From positions 46,805,682 through 46,869,681 of the forward strand of contig NC_088300.1 of the NCBI RefSeq assembly GCF_032854445.1: a stretch of DNA of 64,000 bases. The letters are read 5' to 3'. Below are positions 1 to 14,700 of the stretch, one piece after another; within the stretch, counting starts at the first letter, position 1; each line of letters opens with the position of its first letter. The translations under genes were made by a program, and so were the position numbers. The DNA is from Liolophura sinensis (Eukaryota; Mollusca; Polyplacophora; Chitonida; Chitonidae). The notes under the pieces were generated by a model. The model made no database searches, had not been told where the DNA came from, and saw nothing but the letters and a program-made list of their open reading frames with translations.

Positions 1-2727
1 GATCAGTTTGATTGGACGAAGGTTCAGGGAAGGTCTGTGCCACCTGGAACCGGGCCGACCCAAGATCACACCTCAGGGGGTAAGGACACAAGTACTTTGA
101 GTCACATGGATTCATTGCAGTCTCATTAGCTCACAGAATTAACCTTTAGACTTGTAGATTCACCTCCAGAAAAACTATTACTCTGCTCTCCAGTGGACAT
201 ACCAGCCATTAATAGCTACACAGTGTTGTTTTAACTCTCCTAAAGACATTACTTTAAATGAGGGAAATGAACCATACTCAGATTGTACTGAATTTCAAGC
301 TCAACTCCAGTTAAGTTTCAACTAAGTTTGATTAAATCAGTGCCTTTAGCACTTTGCATAAAAGTGCCTGAAGTTACTTGTTCACTCGGTGTGCATAATT
401 GTAATGTGGGACAAGTTGATGTAGTGAAAATAATCCTGGATTTTGTGGTCTGAAATGCATGGAGATCTGGGCTTAGCATTAAGATTACCCCTGTGCATAT
501 CGCCTTCCAAAGTAAATGTACATGCTAATGAGTTCATCAGTAAACTTGACCACAATAACATAAGAATAATATGTAATACATAATAAAAAAAATCCACTTA
601 CAAGCATTTGAGTTCATAAGTTTGATCTTGGCTTTGGAGTTATGCCTGTAAAAGCTCTCAGCATAATTTTAAGAATTTGAAGAATTATTAGAGTGACAAG
701 AAATAAGCACGGCACACATTTATGTGTCAGTGTCTCTGGTATGTGGTAATGTGTAGAGGTGTGTCTGATTAGGTTAACCTTGTGACCTGGCTGTAGTTGT
801 TACATAACCCCACTCTGCTTCACTGTTTGCTGACCCCACATTGGACAGCCCCTAATCCCTCTGTGCTCACCTGGTCAGCTAATGACAGGTAGAGTTAGAG
901 ATAGTGACTAATGCCCTTATCGTGATGGGCTGTATAAAAGCTGCAGCTGATGTGTCTCTCAAATCATACCTGTGGGACACACCTGGATGAGGCAGAGACG
1001 TGACCGGAACTGGTGGACTCTAGGGGTGTGGGTCTATGTTCTGATTAACTGGTGGACTCTAGGGGTGTCTATATTCTAGGGTTGTCACCGCTGATGTCAC
1101 TAATTAACAAGAGATTTTGAGATTCTGTCTCTTGAAAGTTTTGAAAATTCACTACGTGACTATATTGTTTTGTCTTTGGTTAGTATAACTCTTGCATTGT
1201 CAATATATTTTAGGTCTTTAGGTCGTTTATCAAAAATCTTTGATAGAGGTTTCGGACAGCAAGAAGACATTATGTTAGTGATTTCATTTTTATGTGCAAT
1301 TCTGGTGAGTTTAATATTCATGCTTTTAAACAGGTTTTTGGCATAGATATGCTGACTCAGCACATCAGCTCTGTAATACCCTCTGACAATATAGCCGGGT
1401 CTCCTTGAATCATCTTCACCATTGTTTACACCTATGACTGCACTGCACTGCACTGCACTGCACTGTACTGTTCGGTTTTTCAGGAGGCTGGTACCTGTAT
1501 CTCAAGCCTAACTCTACTCAGACAGGGCTGTCGCAAGCCCGGCTGATCAGTCCCGATGTCGCTGCAGGACAGAGTTGTCTGGCGTTCTTTTACCATATGT
1601 ATGGCACAAGTGTGGACCGTCTTCGTGTCTACGTACAGACTGGCCTGGCACTCCCGAAAAAGCCTGTGTGGATTAGAAAGGGCACCCAGGGTAACACGTG
1701 GAAACAAGCTTTGGTGGACGTATCGGCTAAAGTCCCATTCAGCGTAAGACATTCCACTTATCTGACTTCCATATACTTACCCTCTGAAACATAGTTCCCG
1801 CAATAATTGAATGTTTTTGCAACAGGTATATATAGTGAATTTAATGCTAACTTTGACAATTGATGTATGAGGCAAGGGCACTATGCCCTATTCATATCCC
1901 AGCATTTTACTGGTTTATCTGTTCAGTTTTGACTTCTGACTGTGATCCAGTCGTACTCATCAGTGGGGCCTTTTGTTTGACCTCCTTGAATGTCAACGTT
2001 TTGTCCTCGACATGCACATTGCCTCACCTCTATACAGGCCCATGTATAAAATGAGTGACTATAGTCAGCTGTGATACTACTTGTATAAATGTATTGTTTT
2101 GTTTATTTATTTGATTGGTGTTTTACGGCGTACTCAAGAATATTTCACTAATACGACGGCGGCCAGCATTATGGTGGGAGGAAAGCGGGCAGAGCCCGGG
2201 GGAAACCCATGACTAGCTGCAGGTTGCTGATGTAAAGGTATTGTAAGTAATAATAAAATGATGTAAGTTAGGTGTTCCTGATTTTCTTTCTTCATTTAGA
2301 AAATCTGCGCCATTTACATGTACATGAAAGCAAATTCTCAACAGTTTTGCCAACATGGATTAGGTTTGTCCAGGGCTGGTTTCATGAAGCACATTTAGTG
2401 CTAAGTAGCCCTTAGCTAAGTGCACTTTATATCTCTGCGACAAACAACATGATAGTTTAGGGGTAAACTTTGCTAAGTGAGCTTCATGAAACTGGGCCCT
2501 GGTACTAAACCGTGAAAGTGTTATTATTGAAATATTTCATCACATTCTTAAGAATTGTGTGTGTGAGAAATTCAGAATTTTCTTTGTAGCTCATTGTAGA
2601 TTAGATGTAGTTATATGAGATATCTTTTTGTTGTTATAGATTGTATTTGATGGTGGTAGAACAAACACGTCTAAGGGTGACATAGCTCTTGATGATGTTT
2701 CCATAATAGCAGGAAAGTGTTTGGAAC
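1..2727 (+). CDS. MAM domain 1 (type I), 5' truncated by window edge
   Basis: Exons 1-79, 1484-1743 and 2640-2727. The first exon is cut by the window edge, so Cys1 and Cys2 are missing; it begins at DQFDWTK and ends PTQDHTSG. Exon B has GWYLYLK and [10 protein letters not shown] (Trp replaced by Phe) then [12 protein letters not shown], typical of type I. Exon C reads IVFDGG..GDIALDD..GKC. The acceptor at 1483 is CAGGAG, so use of either AG would add or drop one Gly. The 1.4-kb first intron holds a 39-bp-period duplication of CTGGTGGACTCTAGGGGTGT (about 1009-1070) and a CTGCA microsatellite just before the acceptor; otherwise I see nothing in it. The second intron holds a SINE. Confidence 0.9.
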
Positions 2728-5700
2728 GTAAGTTGCCTCCTTTATTCTACATTGTGGTGCTTACTTTTAATAAATAAGATTTGGCTGTAGTCCTTGAAAT
2801 AATTGATAATACTTGCTTCAGGGACTAATTTGTGACATGAACACTTCAACTATTTAATTTTCACCTGTACTTTGTTCATCTATGAAACCTATCGGTTTAG
2901 TGAATCTGTATATACCAGCAACTCCACTGCTACAATTAGATGTTCAGTCTCAGCTGTGTAAAGATGAGATACAATGTTTGCTCTCATTATTACACACATA
3001 CACTTACAAAAAATGTTTGGAGCACTGAGCAACTGAGAAAAAAGTAAAATGTATGAGCCCTGATTAAATAAATTTAATAAATCATACTCATACTTGAAAT
3101 ATTGTTGTTATAATAGTTTGACCTTTTTAAATGATAATTTGAGATGTGATCTTTTTTGCAGTGAGCTCTAGTTGTGACTTTGAGGATTCCACACTGTGTG
3201 GCTTCTCCAGGGATGTCGGGAACAAATTTGACTGGCGCTGGGCTAAGGGCTCCACAGGTACTGCGGATACGGGCCCCACTAACGACCACACCTATGGAAC
3301 AGACTCAGGTAAGCCGAGGAATGATAACTGTGCTCTAAGTTCATATCTTTGAGGTTGTGGGTTCAATTCTAGCTCATATTGGTACAGCTGACTGTTTTTC
3401 CATTTGTTTTGCTCTGTTATTCCAGTTGTCTTCACCCATAAACTTAATAGCAGTAATGGTAATGAAAAATTATTGGGCAGGGTGTTAATAAAAGCCTTAA
3501 CTCTTGCATCAAACTTCGACTTAAATCAAAAATTACTTTGTGCAGTTGCCAGCTAGCATTCGGAATCTTTCCATGAACAAATTATATTCAGGCTACTACA
3601 TGTACGTGGAGTCATCTGCAAAGAAGAAAGGGGATGTAACGAGGCTCTTGTCTCCCGTGTACACTGGCCAGACTCAACCCAAATGTCTGCAGTTCTGGTA
3701 TCACATGTATGGCAAGGATACTGGCACTCTGAACGTCTACCTAGTTGCCTCAGGTGCAAAAGGCAAACCTGTATGGACAAAGACAGGTGAGTGGAGTAAA
3801 GGAGAATGAATAACAGTTCATCTCATAATCAGGATTTTCAGTCTTGACTCCTCTGTTTTTCTCCTCAAAAAAAAAAAAAAAAAGAAGAATTGATGTTAAA
3901 CTACATGCAGTGTATTGATTGGTGTGATTTGCTTGCTAATAATTTCAGACTATTTAAAATTATTCAAAATTGAAATTGAACTTTGTCTTCTTGATTTCAT
4001 TGAAAAAGGAAGTGGTTTGAACTCTGTCTTGGATAGTGAATTTGTAGATCCCACTTTCTGAGTGTTCATGGACCTTGGCGACAGTAAGAGCTTGATGACA
4101 TTTTTGTGGCCGTTTGTATGTTCTAATGTTCATTGAAGACCACTAGTGTGGCACCAGTATGATGTGGATATACACCAGACATCACTGGTTTACCCTGGAC
4201 ATTCCGATGTCCTCCACATACGTGTATAAACTTACCGCCATCATAGAAGAGGCGTTAAACAACATAAATAGATAAAAAATATAAAAAAATTTTTTTCCAA
4301 ATTGATTTATCTGTTTCGTTACTTCTCAGGTGATCAGGGTAACCTCTGGTACATAGCATCCACCCCTGTCCCCAAGGCGATCAGAAGCAAACCATATCAG
4401 GTGATGTTTGAGGGAATTGTGGGCACTGGCATGAAGGGTGACATGGCCATTGATGATTACAGCATCATAGACGGAGAGTGCCAAACAGAAGGTAACATAG
4501 TCAAATGCTATAGCCCTGGGGCCAATTCAACAAAACCATTTCTGACTTAAATCAAAACTTAAAATCTTTCCAAAACGCTCAGTTTTTGATACTGAAAGTT
4601 GAAATTTGGGTACATTTGGACTCAGATAACACTTGTGAGGTGGACAAAATTTTGAGCTTTAAGATCGTATTTTAAATTTCACATATCTTTGTGTAATCAG
4701 TTCCTGTTGTCTGTGATGTAAACATTATAAGTGCGTGTATCTCATTTTTTCTTGATTTGGGATAGCCACTGTTGCATAAGTGAAATATTCTTGAATACAC
4801 GTAAAACACAAATAAAACAAAAGAAATAGATTCAGGTAATTTGAAATATGTGAAATTGTAGTTATAATCAACCCCAAACAGGAGCTTGAAAATAATATAG
4901 CCACATTTTGTGTAATGGAAAGTTTGTTAATGCATACATGTATAGGTATTGTATGAGGTGCAAATGATTGTATTTTTTTTTGTTTTTAGTTTTGTTTTTT
5001 GGAGTAGGGTTCCTTTATTTATTTCATAAATACAACAATATGACTCTTCCTCGTCATATAACTGAAAAATTAAGTATGATATTAAACCCCAAGCATACAT
5101 CGATGCATAGAAGATAATGTTGTGTTTGCAGGAAGTTGTAACTTTGAATCTGGGCTATGCACATGGACAAATGATCAAACTGATCAGTTTGACTGGACAC
5201 TGGGTAGTGGGAAGACTAAGACAGGAGGAACAGGTCCTACAAGTGACCACACTACAAAAGGCACAGCAGGTAAATGATCCATTCATACAAGCAGCAAAGT
5301 TAGAACACACTGAATGCGCAGGTACCCTGGTAAGCCTCTGGTTTGAAAAATGCACTCAGAATAATGAAAAATATTTATAACCAAACATTTAAGACGGGCT
5401 CTTTCTAATTCTCAGCTGTATTGTAAATACATACATACATACATACATACGTACGTACATTTGCACCTGTGATTTCAAGGAATTTGTCGCCAACTAATTG
5501 CCCTGCTGAATGCAGTGTGGTATATAAGGTTGATCTTTTGAAAAGTCACAAAGCTTTATGTAATTTAGTGTAAATCATGTATTAATTAATTAATTGGTGA
5601 CAAATTCCATGAATATAGGTGATTTACATATGACATTCATATTATTATGAATCTGTGTTTTGTTGCCCTGCAGGGACATACATTTACATAGAGGCCTCTA

Positions 5701-8700
5701 GTCCCCAGAAAACCTGGTGACCGTGCCCGTCTAGTCAGTGAGAGTTTGTCCTCTAAATCAGCCAAGAAATGTCTGCACTTCTTCTACAACATGTACGGAA
5801 AGACTGTCGGCACTCTGAGGGTGTGGGCCTTGCCTCAGCTGGGCCCTAGCCTTCCCCTGTGGGAGTTGTCTGGCAATCAAGGGGCAGAGTGGAAGGAAGG
5901 GCGTGTCAGCATCCCAACAATCTCCTCCTCCTTCAGAGTATGGATGAAGTCATCATTAAAAATCTGTTTATAGGCATAACCAGACCGACCTTTTAAGCAC
6001 AGCCCCTACTATTTTTATTCGGGTTTAGATTTGGTTGAAGTTGATTTTTTAAATATATTTCTCTCCTCACGTTCATTTCCTGATTAGCCAGAATAAAGAA
6101 TTCCTTGCCGACTGACCTTGATTTGTGATAGGGTCTGGTTTTCGCCCAACAAAGGATGGTATATGTAGTAAATAAATCTTCTAAATAAAGCAGAAATTTA
6201 CACTGGGCAGACTTTTGGAAGGAAACTTTGAGATAATATCAAAGGATCTTCTGATTTTCGAAGAATTACAGTAAGAAGAGTAACAACAGTGGTATTCATT
6301 GAAAAAAATAAGTAAGTAAATAAAATCAGCAAGGTTCCATTATGGCCAACAGCGTTTATGTGTTCATGTAATTTACATGCCAGATCTTCCCATCACCTTT
6401 CTTAATTATTAGATATGTTTATCTTGTTGATTTTACAGCTTCAGTTTGAAGGGATCAGGGGAGGCAACTGGAGTGGTGACATTGCCCTGGATGACATATC
6501 TCTTGACAATGCTACATCCTGCAGATGTAAGTTTCCTGCACATATCAAAACAAACAAAAATAAAGAAATGAAGGTAAACATTTGGGGACTAATTTGATAC
6601 ATTCTTAATCTAAATAATATCTATAGATTTTAACAGAAAACAATAGGATTGCTTATTAACGGATTTATCAAGCAAACTATCTGAATATGTGTGGAACAAG
6701 AAAGATTGTTAGTCTTCCCGAGTCACCTACAGTGTAGCCATCTTTCCTTGATAAAATGCAGATATAACAGTGTTTCTAAACATACTTTTGAGAGCTGAAT
6801 TTTGGGATTCACAGTAACACCGAGTAATGCCAAAGCCACTGTGACTGCTGCAACAACTCGAGCTACAACTATTGCTAAAACGACACCTACCCCAAAACAC
6901 ACCACACAGACAACAAAGCCGACTGTACGGACAACTGTGACAACAACGAAGGCTGCACCCAAGCCTACAGGTAATCTGGCTGTGTCCTCATGTCAAAATG
7001 ACCCTTATTTCATTTATAATGAATCTATAAACAGATTGCAAGAAAATAACTTGTTTATTATTTTCTTGAAAGCAACTGCCATCATCGACAGGAAACTCTC
7101 CCCAGTCGTGAGTTAGAGCCAGTATCTTCAGTGGTCTTGAGATGGTTTTTTCATTTAGGGAAACCAAGTGTGTTGCCCGATTTGACAGTGTTTAGTGTAG
7201 ACCTCAGCTGACCTGTATTTTGTGTGTGTCTGTCACTCCAGGAGGACCAGGCTTGCCGTGTACATTTGACTATGACCTGTGTGGCTGGAGTCCTGACAGC
7301 ACTGACAAGATCCACTGGAGGAGACAGCAGGGCCCTACAAGCACGGCGGATACCGGACCCTCTGCGGACCACACCTCAGGGAGTAAGTATTCAGCACTGG
7401 CTGCCTTCTGGTAGAATATCAAAACCATTTGCCTTGAACCTTTTTTTTTCTGAAGAGTTTACTCTGCTACTATACTGGAAATGGGACCGTGGCAAACTAC
7501 TCATGCACTATTTTATTCATTTGGATCTGTCCTGCTCATCTGCATGGTCTAGCATTGATTGATGACCACTTACGGTGTGCATTTCTGTTGATGGAAATGG
7601 GTGCTCTCCCAAGGAACTTTCATTTTCTCTATGAATGAAACTGACCCTCCATTGAGTAAATGAATAAGGATTGCGTATAATCAAAATAATCAAAAAAATA
7701 TAACCGGGACTTAACATTAAACAGTTTGTCCTAAGTTTACAGTATTATATTTACACTCAGAACTTTTCCTCTGCAATCTTTGATTTCTGTTAGCAAAGCA
7801 GATGTTACAGAATACAGATTAGGCCTTATTGGGCGGCGTCACCCAAGACAAATAGCCCTTGGCCAATAAGGTTCCAGATTTAAATTCAGCTTCAACTGGT
7901 CAGGCTGCTGATTCGAGTTAAAAGGGTAGTCAACCAAAGGTACATTTACAACCTTCCATGGCATTGTTTTTGTGGTGCCAAGTTTCCTCCACTCATATAA
8001 CCAGCTGCCCCTTTGTTTGAAAAAAACTATTTTATTCATGTGTAAAATTCAAGTCAGACAAATAAGAAATGATACACAGCACTCTTATGGGAAAATGTAT
8101 GTTTTTTGAACAGAGGGCTACTACATATACATCGAGTCCTCCCTGATCACCCAGCGAGGACAGGAAGGGAAGCTTGTCAGTCCCATCATAACCCTTAATG
8201 GACAGAGCAAATGCTTCTCTTTTTGGTACCACATGTATGGGGAACAAGTCGCCGCCCTCAATGTCTACTTCAAGGCCAGTGAGAAACTTGGCAAACCAGT
8301 CTTTATCAAGAAGGGTAACCAAGGAAACAAATGGAAGTTTGCTCAGCTGACAGTGACAGGATCATCCAAACTCCAGGTAAGATTCTATTGGGGAAGTAAA
8401 GTGTTCTCATTCTGATACTGATACTAAGAGGCTAAGGAAATATTTTAATTTTAGAAGTAAAGGCGCATATGCGTATTGTTGGATCATATTCAAGGTCAAC
8501 CTTTTTCCAGTATCAAGCAGAGTTTCTTGGATTGGGAATCTTGAATACCTAAAGTCACTCAAGCCTAAACTGTGTAGTCTGTTGTTCAATCCGTCTTTGC
8601 AATGACAACATGTCGGCAAGCTGGCAATGCATTAGTTGCGGTTTTCAAGAGAATAGTGAACAGTCAGGCTTGAGTACAAGTTACCATTACATGGCGAGTG

Positions 8701-11700
8701 TAGCCCATTAACAAATAGTTGTTCAAGAAAACAGTTTCTCGTAATTGATAAATTATTCACTCATGATGTCTTTATGTGCCTATAGTGCTCTGTGTACACA
8801 CTACACAGTGTAAATGTGTTATTTCTCAGATTGTGCTGGGCGGCGTTCAGGGGAAAAACGGAAAAGCAGACATAGGTGTGGATGATGTGAATATCACAGA
8901 TGGACCCTGTGCAGGTGAGGGTATATATGGGTGGCTTAGCCTGAGGGTTACTTTTAGATTTTTCACCCAAGTGTGGGATATATTCCAGCATATGCTAACA
9001 TTGGATGAGATGGAGTAACACAGTTGGAGCAGCATGGTAGTATTGATTTATTTATTTATTTATTTGATTGGTGTTTTATGCCGTACTCAAGAATATTTCA
9101 CTTATACGACAGCGGCCAGCACTATGGTGGGAGGAAACCGGGCAGAGCCCGGGGAATCCCACGACCATCCGCAGGATGCAGGTAGACCTTCCCACGTACG
9201 GCCGGAGAGGGAGCCAGCATGAGCTGGACTTGAACTCACAGCGACCGCATTGGTGACAGGCTCCTGGGTCTGGTAACAGCATACCGCTATAATTACTTAT
9301 AATATGAGAATCTTCAAATGCTGCTGGTTTTCTGAATGTTAATTGCCGTGTTTAATAAGCACTTAAAAATTGGAATATTTGCAGACACAACTGCTGCACC
9401 AAGTGTGACCGGGACCAGAGCAACATCAACAACAACAACAACAACAAGGCGTGTCATCAGCTTCTGTGACTTTGAAGACAAAAATTACTGTAATTATAAG
9501 CAGTCTGTGAAAGATAATTTTAATTGGAAACATCAGAAAAATGGAACAGGTACTGGACAAACTGGACCCTCATCTGACCATACCCTGGGAACAGCTAATG
9601 GTAAGGCTGTAAGGCTGCCATTTTTCCATTATCCTTCAAGATTCTTTTCACTTTAACACACTCCTTCAGTTAGAGACTTCTCCAATGTTGCATTTGTGTT
9701 TATAATATCATTTAATTGACCAACCTAGGTGTAACAGTAGGAAACCAAGTCGTTCATTAAAAAAAATTCAACGAAATTGGAAAGTTCTGGTCTAAATTTT
9801 GTCTTTTTGAAACACAAGAGGATACAGTCATGTAGAATCATTTATGTTTCAAGTCATATCATTCCATGGAGCGCAAGTTTCTCAGCTTTTACCTTGAAGT
9901 TTAAAGATTGCAGAATATGTCTGATTGTTGATTGTACATGTAGTTTCCAGCCTGGAATATGTTTTTCTTATCTGTGGATTTCTCTGTTTTTTCAGGGTAC
10001 TACATGTTCATTGATGCATCATCGCCACAGAAATCCAACTACAAAGCCAGGCTGATCTCCCCTACCTATAAGACAGGTGGCAGCACCTGTCTACAGTTTT
10101 ACTACAGCATGTACGGGAAGAATGTGAATACTCTCAAGGTATACGCCATGGCCGGGCAATCACTCGGGCCTGCAATTTGGTTGAAGTCAAAAAACCAGGG
10201 AAATCGCTGGAACCTTGCTCAAGTCACAGTAAAGAAAACAAGCAAAGTCAAGGTATGTTGTAAAGCGAGATAAAAACATGATTTGCATTGAAGTTTTGAA
10301 GCCGGGAATCTTTTAAAAAAGGTATAATTTCTCTTTAGGAGATGTGTCCTAAATCTGCAATGGAGGGGAGATTTGTGCTGTCCATTTATCAATCTGTCTG
10401 TTCATCCTATCTTGCTTCTGATTCATGATGTGTACACTATGCCCAATATTAAAACAGATTATTCATTAAACTGGGACGGAAGCTCTCCTTTCTGGTGCAT
10501 ACATGTAAGTTGGCCAGTTTGTTATGTTTTTCCCCAGTTGGTCTACTTGTAATGCATTGTTTGCAGCATGTCTTAAAAATATGCTGTTTTTTGCTGGTTT
10601 TCAGATTGTATTTGAGGGAATTGTTGGTAAAGGCATTCATGGGGATATAGCTATTGATGATGTGAAACTCACACAAGGCAGCTGTCTGAATCCAGGTATG
10701 GGACACGTATATTAGGATACATGTAATCTCATATGTTCTTGTGAATTCCAGTAATTTTTTTTTCATACTGGCAGAAACTTGGCATGCCATACCTTCCTGA
10801 CTGAAATAAAATTTGTTGAATTTTTAAGAAGTGATGCTGTGCTTGTACAGTGAACACAGATGGTGCAAAGTCAAACACTTCTTGTACTAGGGATATGAAT
10901 GTCCTCACTTTATGTTTTTCTCACTCTGTATGGAGTATTTTCTCATCACAGGCTCGTGTGACTTTGAAAACGACCTCTGCTCCTGGAGTCAAGTGGATGA
11001 TGGAAGTGGAGATGATTTTGATTGGGTGTCTCATAAAGGGAATACATCCACATCTGGCACAGGACCAACTAAAGATCACACAGTGAATTCTGTTTCTGGT
11101 ACGGCTCAGACTTTCAGCTGTTTTATTCTTGATATAGACTACAGGGTTAAAACTTGGTACCTAATTTCACAGATGATCTCCATTTTCAACAAAATTATGG
11201 CATTTGTGTCTTGTCTTAGAACAGTTATCAAGACTTTTTTCAGATTTTTGATTACTTTAAATTGCAACTTGCTACATGGCTTTATCGAGACAAGTTACAG
11301 ACCAGGGTCAGGTTTTGGGACATTTATTTTCAACAAAATACAGGCCATTTTCTTCTCCTGTTGGCTTTGACATAGCTGTTATTCTGACAGAATTGGTCAC
11401 AGAAATTGAGAATGTTTCTTGCAAATAATCTTGAAATAACCATTTCTCTTCCTGTCAGGTACATACATGTTCATAGAGGCCAGCAAGCCTCAGACTCCAG
11501 GTCAGAGAGCTCAGTTAATGAGCGAGTCGCTCACGGCCACTGGCAAGTCCACAAGTTGCTTTCAGCTCTGGTACCACATGTATGGGGCCAACACTGGAAA
11601 TTTGCAAATATACCTGTCCCAGAATGCTTCAGTGAATACTTTAATGTGGCAGCTGACTGGTAACCAAGGAAACCAATGGCGTCTGGCACGGTTCCCATTT

Positions 11701-14700
11701 CGCTCTAGTCAAGACTACAATGTAAGAGTCTTGACAGGAAAGTTGCATCTTGAACTTCTCTTACGCTTACAGTTGTTGTATGATATTATCCACTCAAAGT
11801 TTCTAAGGTGAAAGTTAGTGGATAAACTGTTCTCATTTGAAAAATCATTTGAAATCTTCCTTAGATTGTACTGGGCTACATTATTAGTGATAAGCCATAG
11901 TCATTCAACCATTCCCACAAGCTTTTATTTATTTTCAGTAAAACAGTTATGTGCTTTTCTTCTTTGCAGCTGATCATTGAAGGATCTGTTGGTTCAGGAG
12001 CGTCAGGTGACATAGCAATTGATGACACACTACTGAAGAAGGGTAACTGTGGGATTTACCCTGCCAAGGCTCGACCCCCTAACCAGAAAACAACCACCCC
12101 AGCCTCTACAGCCACGCCTAAACTAACTGTCCCTCCTACATCCAGTGAGTTCTGATCATAAGATTAATTGGGTCTTGAATATGCTATTACACAACAATCA
12201 AATAAATATAAGATAATGGGAAAACATCTTTCAACATCGTGTGAAGCAAGATTCTGATATTTAAAGCATTTTGGAAAAATTCAGCGTAAAAACATCAGGA
12301 ACAAAATTTTAGTTAGCAGTCTTAGAATATATAGGTGACTTGTAGTATGGGGCCATGTTGGATCCTTACCAAAAGAATGTCATGGTAAGTCTTAAAGTGT
12401 GTTTTTAACTACATATATCTACACTTGACCTTGAAATTCTTATGTATATGTACCATGAATGACCTAAAATGTTGTCTACCTAAGTGCATTTTTAGGGGCA
12501 AATAAATGTCATAAAGTATTATTTTTGGTGCTGAAACTTACAATTTTCCACTGTAGTGTTAAGTCTGTTACAGTGCTATTGCAAGGGAATTTCAACATCA
12601 GATAAGTAACTATGTGCACTTTCCAGCTGTAGGCACTGTGGACTGCAACTTTGAGAATAATCTGTGTGGTTGGACGCAGGCGACAGATGATCGGTTCAAC
12701 TGGACTAGGTTTAATGGCAGTACTGGCACACTGAGCACAGGGCCACAAATGGACCACACCACAGGACGTAAGTTAACAGCCTTGGTTGTTTTTGTCATGT
12801 AAAAGCTTTCCTACAATTGTGTCAGTTGGTGTCTTTTATGTGATAAATTATTTTATATTTTAAATTATGAAAAGGATAGGCTTGTAGTTGTGGTATTGTA
12901 GTTTTTCAACATGTCCTTTTGTAAACACACTTTGTTGCAACAATATCATTGTTGTTTTAGTTTCAGGCCCCAGGATCACAGAGCTTTCATAGACTTCAGT
13001 CAGACTTAGTCTTAACTTGTGTTCTTAATTCTAAACATAGAGTTTAACGTCAAGGTTTTGTTATGAAAGTTTAAGATGAATGTTAGTATTTATTTATTTG
13101 GTTGTTGTTTTATTGCCATCCCTTTTGACTTTTAAAGTAAGAATTCCTCATGTGAGTCTCAGTTTTAGTCCTGTAAACTGTTTGATGTTAGGACCAAGTC
13201 TGATTTATTAAATCTAAGACAGGTATATGGTCCTGTGCCCAGATTCAAGCGAAATGATGATTCTTTTTCATCGGCATCAAGTTTTACGCAGTAATGCCTG
13301 TTTATTGACTGATTTGTCTTGATCAGGATACAGGCTGTTCTGATTGTTTTTTAAGGTTTCTAGCTCAAAGCATGTTTTTTGTGAACTTTTGAAACTTCAG
13401 TGTGATATCTACATTTGGAAAAAGTACATTTTAACCTTTACAGATTTGGATTCACAGTGTGAAGTTTTCAAAACTCCAAATAGCACTGTAATCCTGGTTT
13501 TAATGTGGCCTCAGTATAAATCAAATTTAAGATTTTTCACTCGCTGTAGCAACGGTTTCATAGCTTTCACTTTTTGTTGTAGATGGCTATTATGTGTTTG
13601 TGGAGGCATCTGATCCACAGAAAGCTGGTGACAATGCCAAGCTAGTGGGCCCAGAATTGGAACCTGCTGGGGGACGGTGTCTGGAGTTCTGGTACCATAT
13701 GTATGGTCCTCATGTGGGTATGCTCAATGTGTACCTACAGACTGGAGCCGCTCTAGCTAATCCAATTTGGAAACGGGTGGGGAACCAAGGAGACAAATGG
13801 ATCAAAGCCTCTGTCAATGCTAACAGGACTGTTCAGTATAAGGTACATACTACATTTATTGTGATATTTATTTAATATATTGTTTAACGCCATATTGAAG
13901 AATTTTTCGCTTACACAATGCCGATGGAGGAAACTTAATGTGTTGAAAGCAGTCATTTAGAAATAACATTTGAAAACATTTCTGCTTTTCAGGTGGTGTT
14001 TGAGGGTGTGATTGGTGATGGTTACTTAGGTGATATTGGTCTGGATGACATCACATTGAAGCCTGGTGCCTGTGACAGTCTGACTACACCAGCGCCATCC
14101 GGACCGCCCAGTTTGACCCTCACCTGTAATTTTGAGCAAAAGGACATATGTCAGTTTGTGCAAGACAAGACAGATCAGTTTGATTGGCTCTACCAGGTGG
14201 GCAGAACTGTGTCAAGAAACACGGGGCCTTCAGCTGATCATACTTACGGGACTAAAGCAGGTAAAGTGAAATTGGCAGAGAATTATGTATTTGTAATGGT
14301 AGAAGGATTTCACTACGTGGATCACACCAGGATTCAAACTCGGGTCTCAGCAGCCGAAGTCCAGCACTCTACCAACTGAGCACTGAAAGGCTGCTCCCAT
14401 TACACACCTCCCTACTTAAATCCTTCCCCTCTCTCAAGACACGCACAAGTCCACAGGCTTCTTGGAACCCGTTTGGTCATGCCACCAGTACGTGGGTCAC
14501 ACCAGGATTCAAACTCTGGTCTCAGCGGCTGAAGTCCAGCGCGATATCAACTGAGCTAAAGGGAAATTCCCACTAGCTACTGCTAGAATAAGCAATGGAA
14601 AATTGCTCCCATTACGTACATAATGCTGTTCAGTGATACAATAGACATAAAACATCCTGATGTAAGACTTTGTGTGATAGTACTACAGATGGTTTGGGAA

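Noticed and set aside
1160-1453. 97-codon minus-strand open frame in the first intron
   Set aside because: No recognisable domain, no splice context, and it runs into the CTGCA microsatellite; length is within chance for this composition.
6723-6962. Minus-strand frame with a strongly hydrophobic, membrane-like stretch
   Set aside because: It is the antisense of the Thr-rich linker exon (ACA/ACT read backwards gives Val/Cys/Ser); the same effect appears opposite 24808-25005.
14306-14570. Functional tRNA genes
   Set aside because: A- and B-box-like motifs are present but the anticodon and acceptor stems do not pair convincingly.
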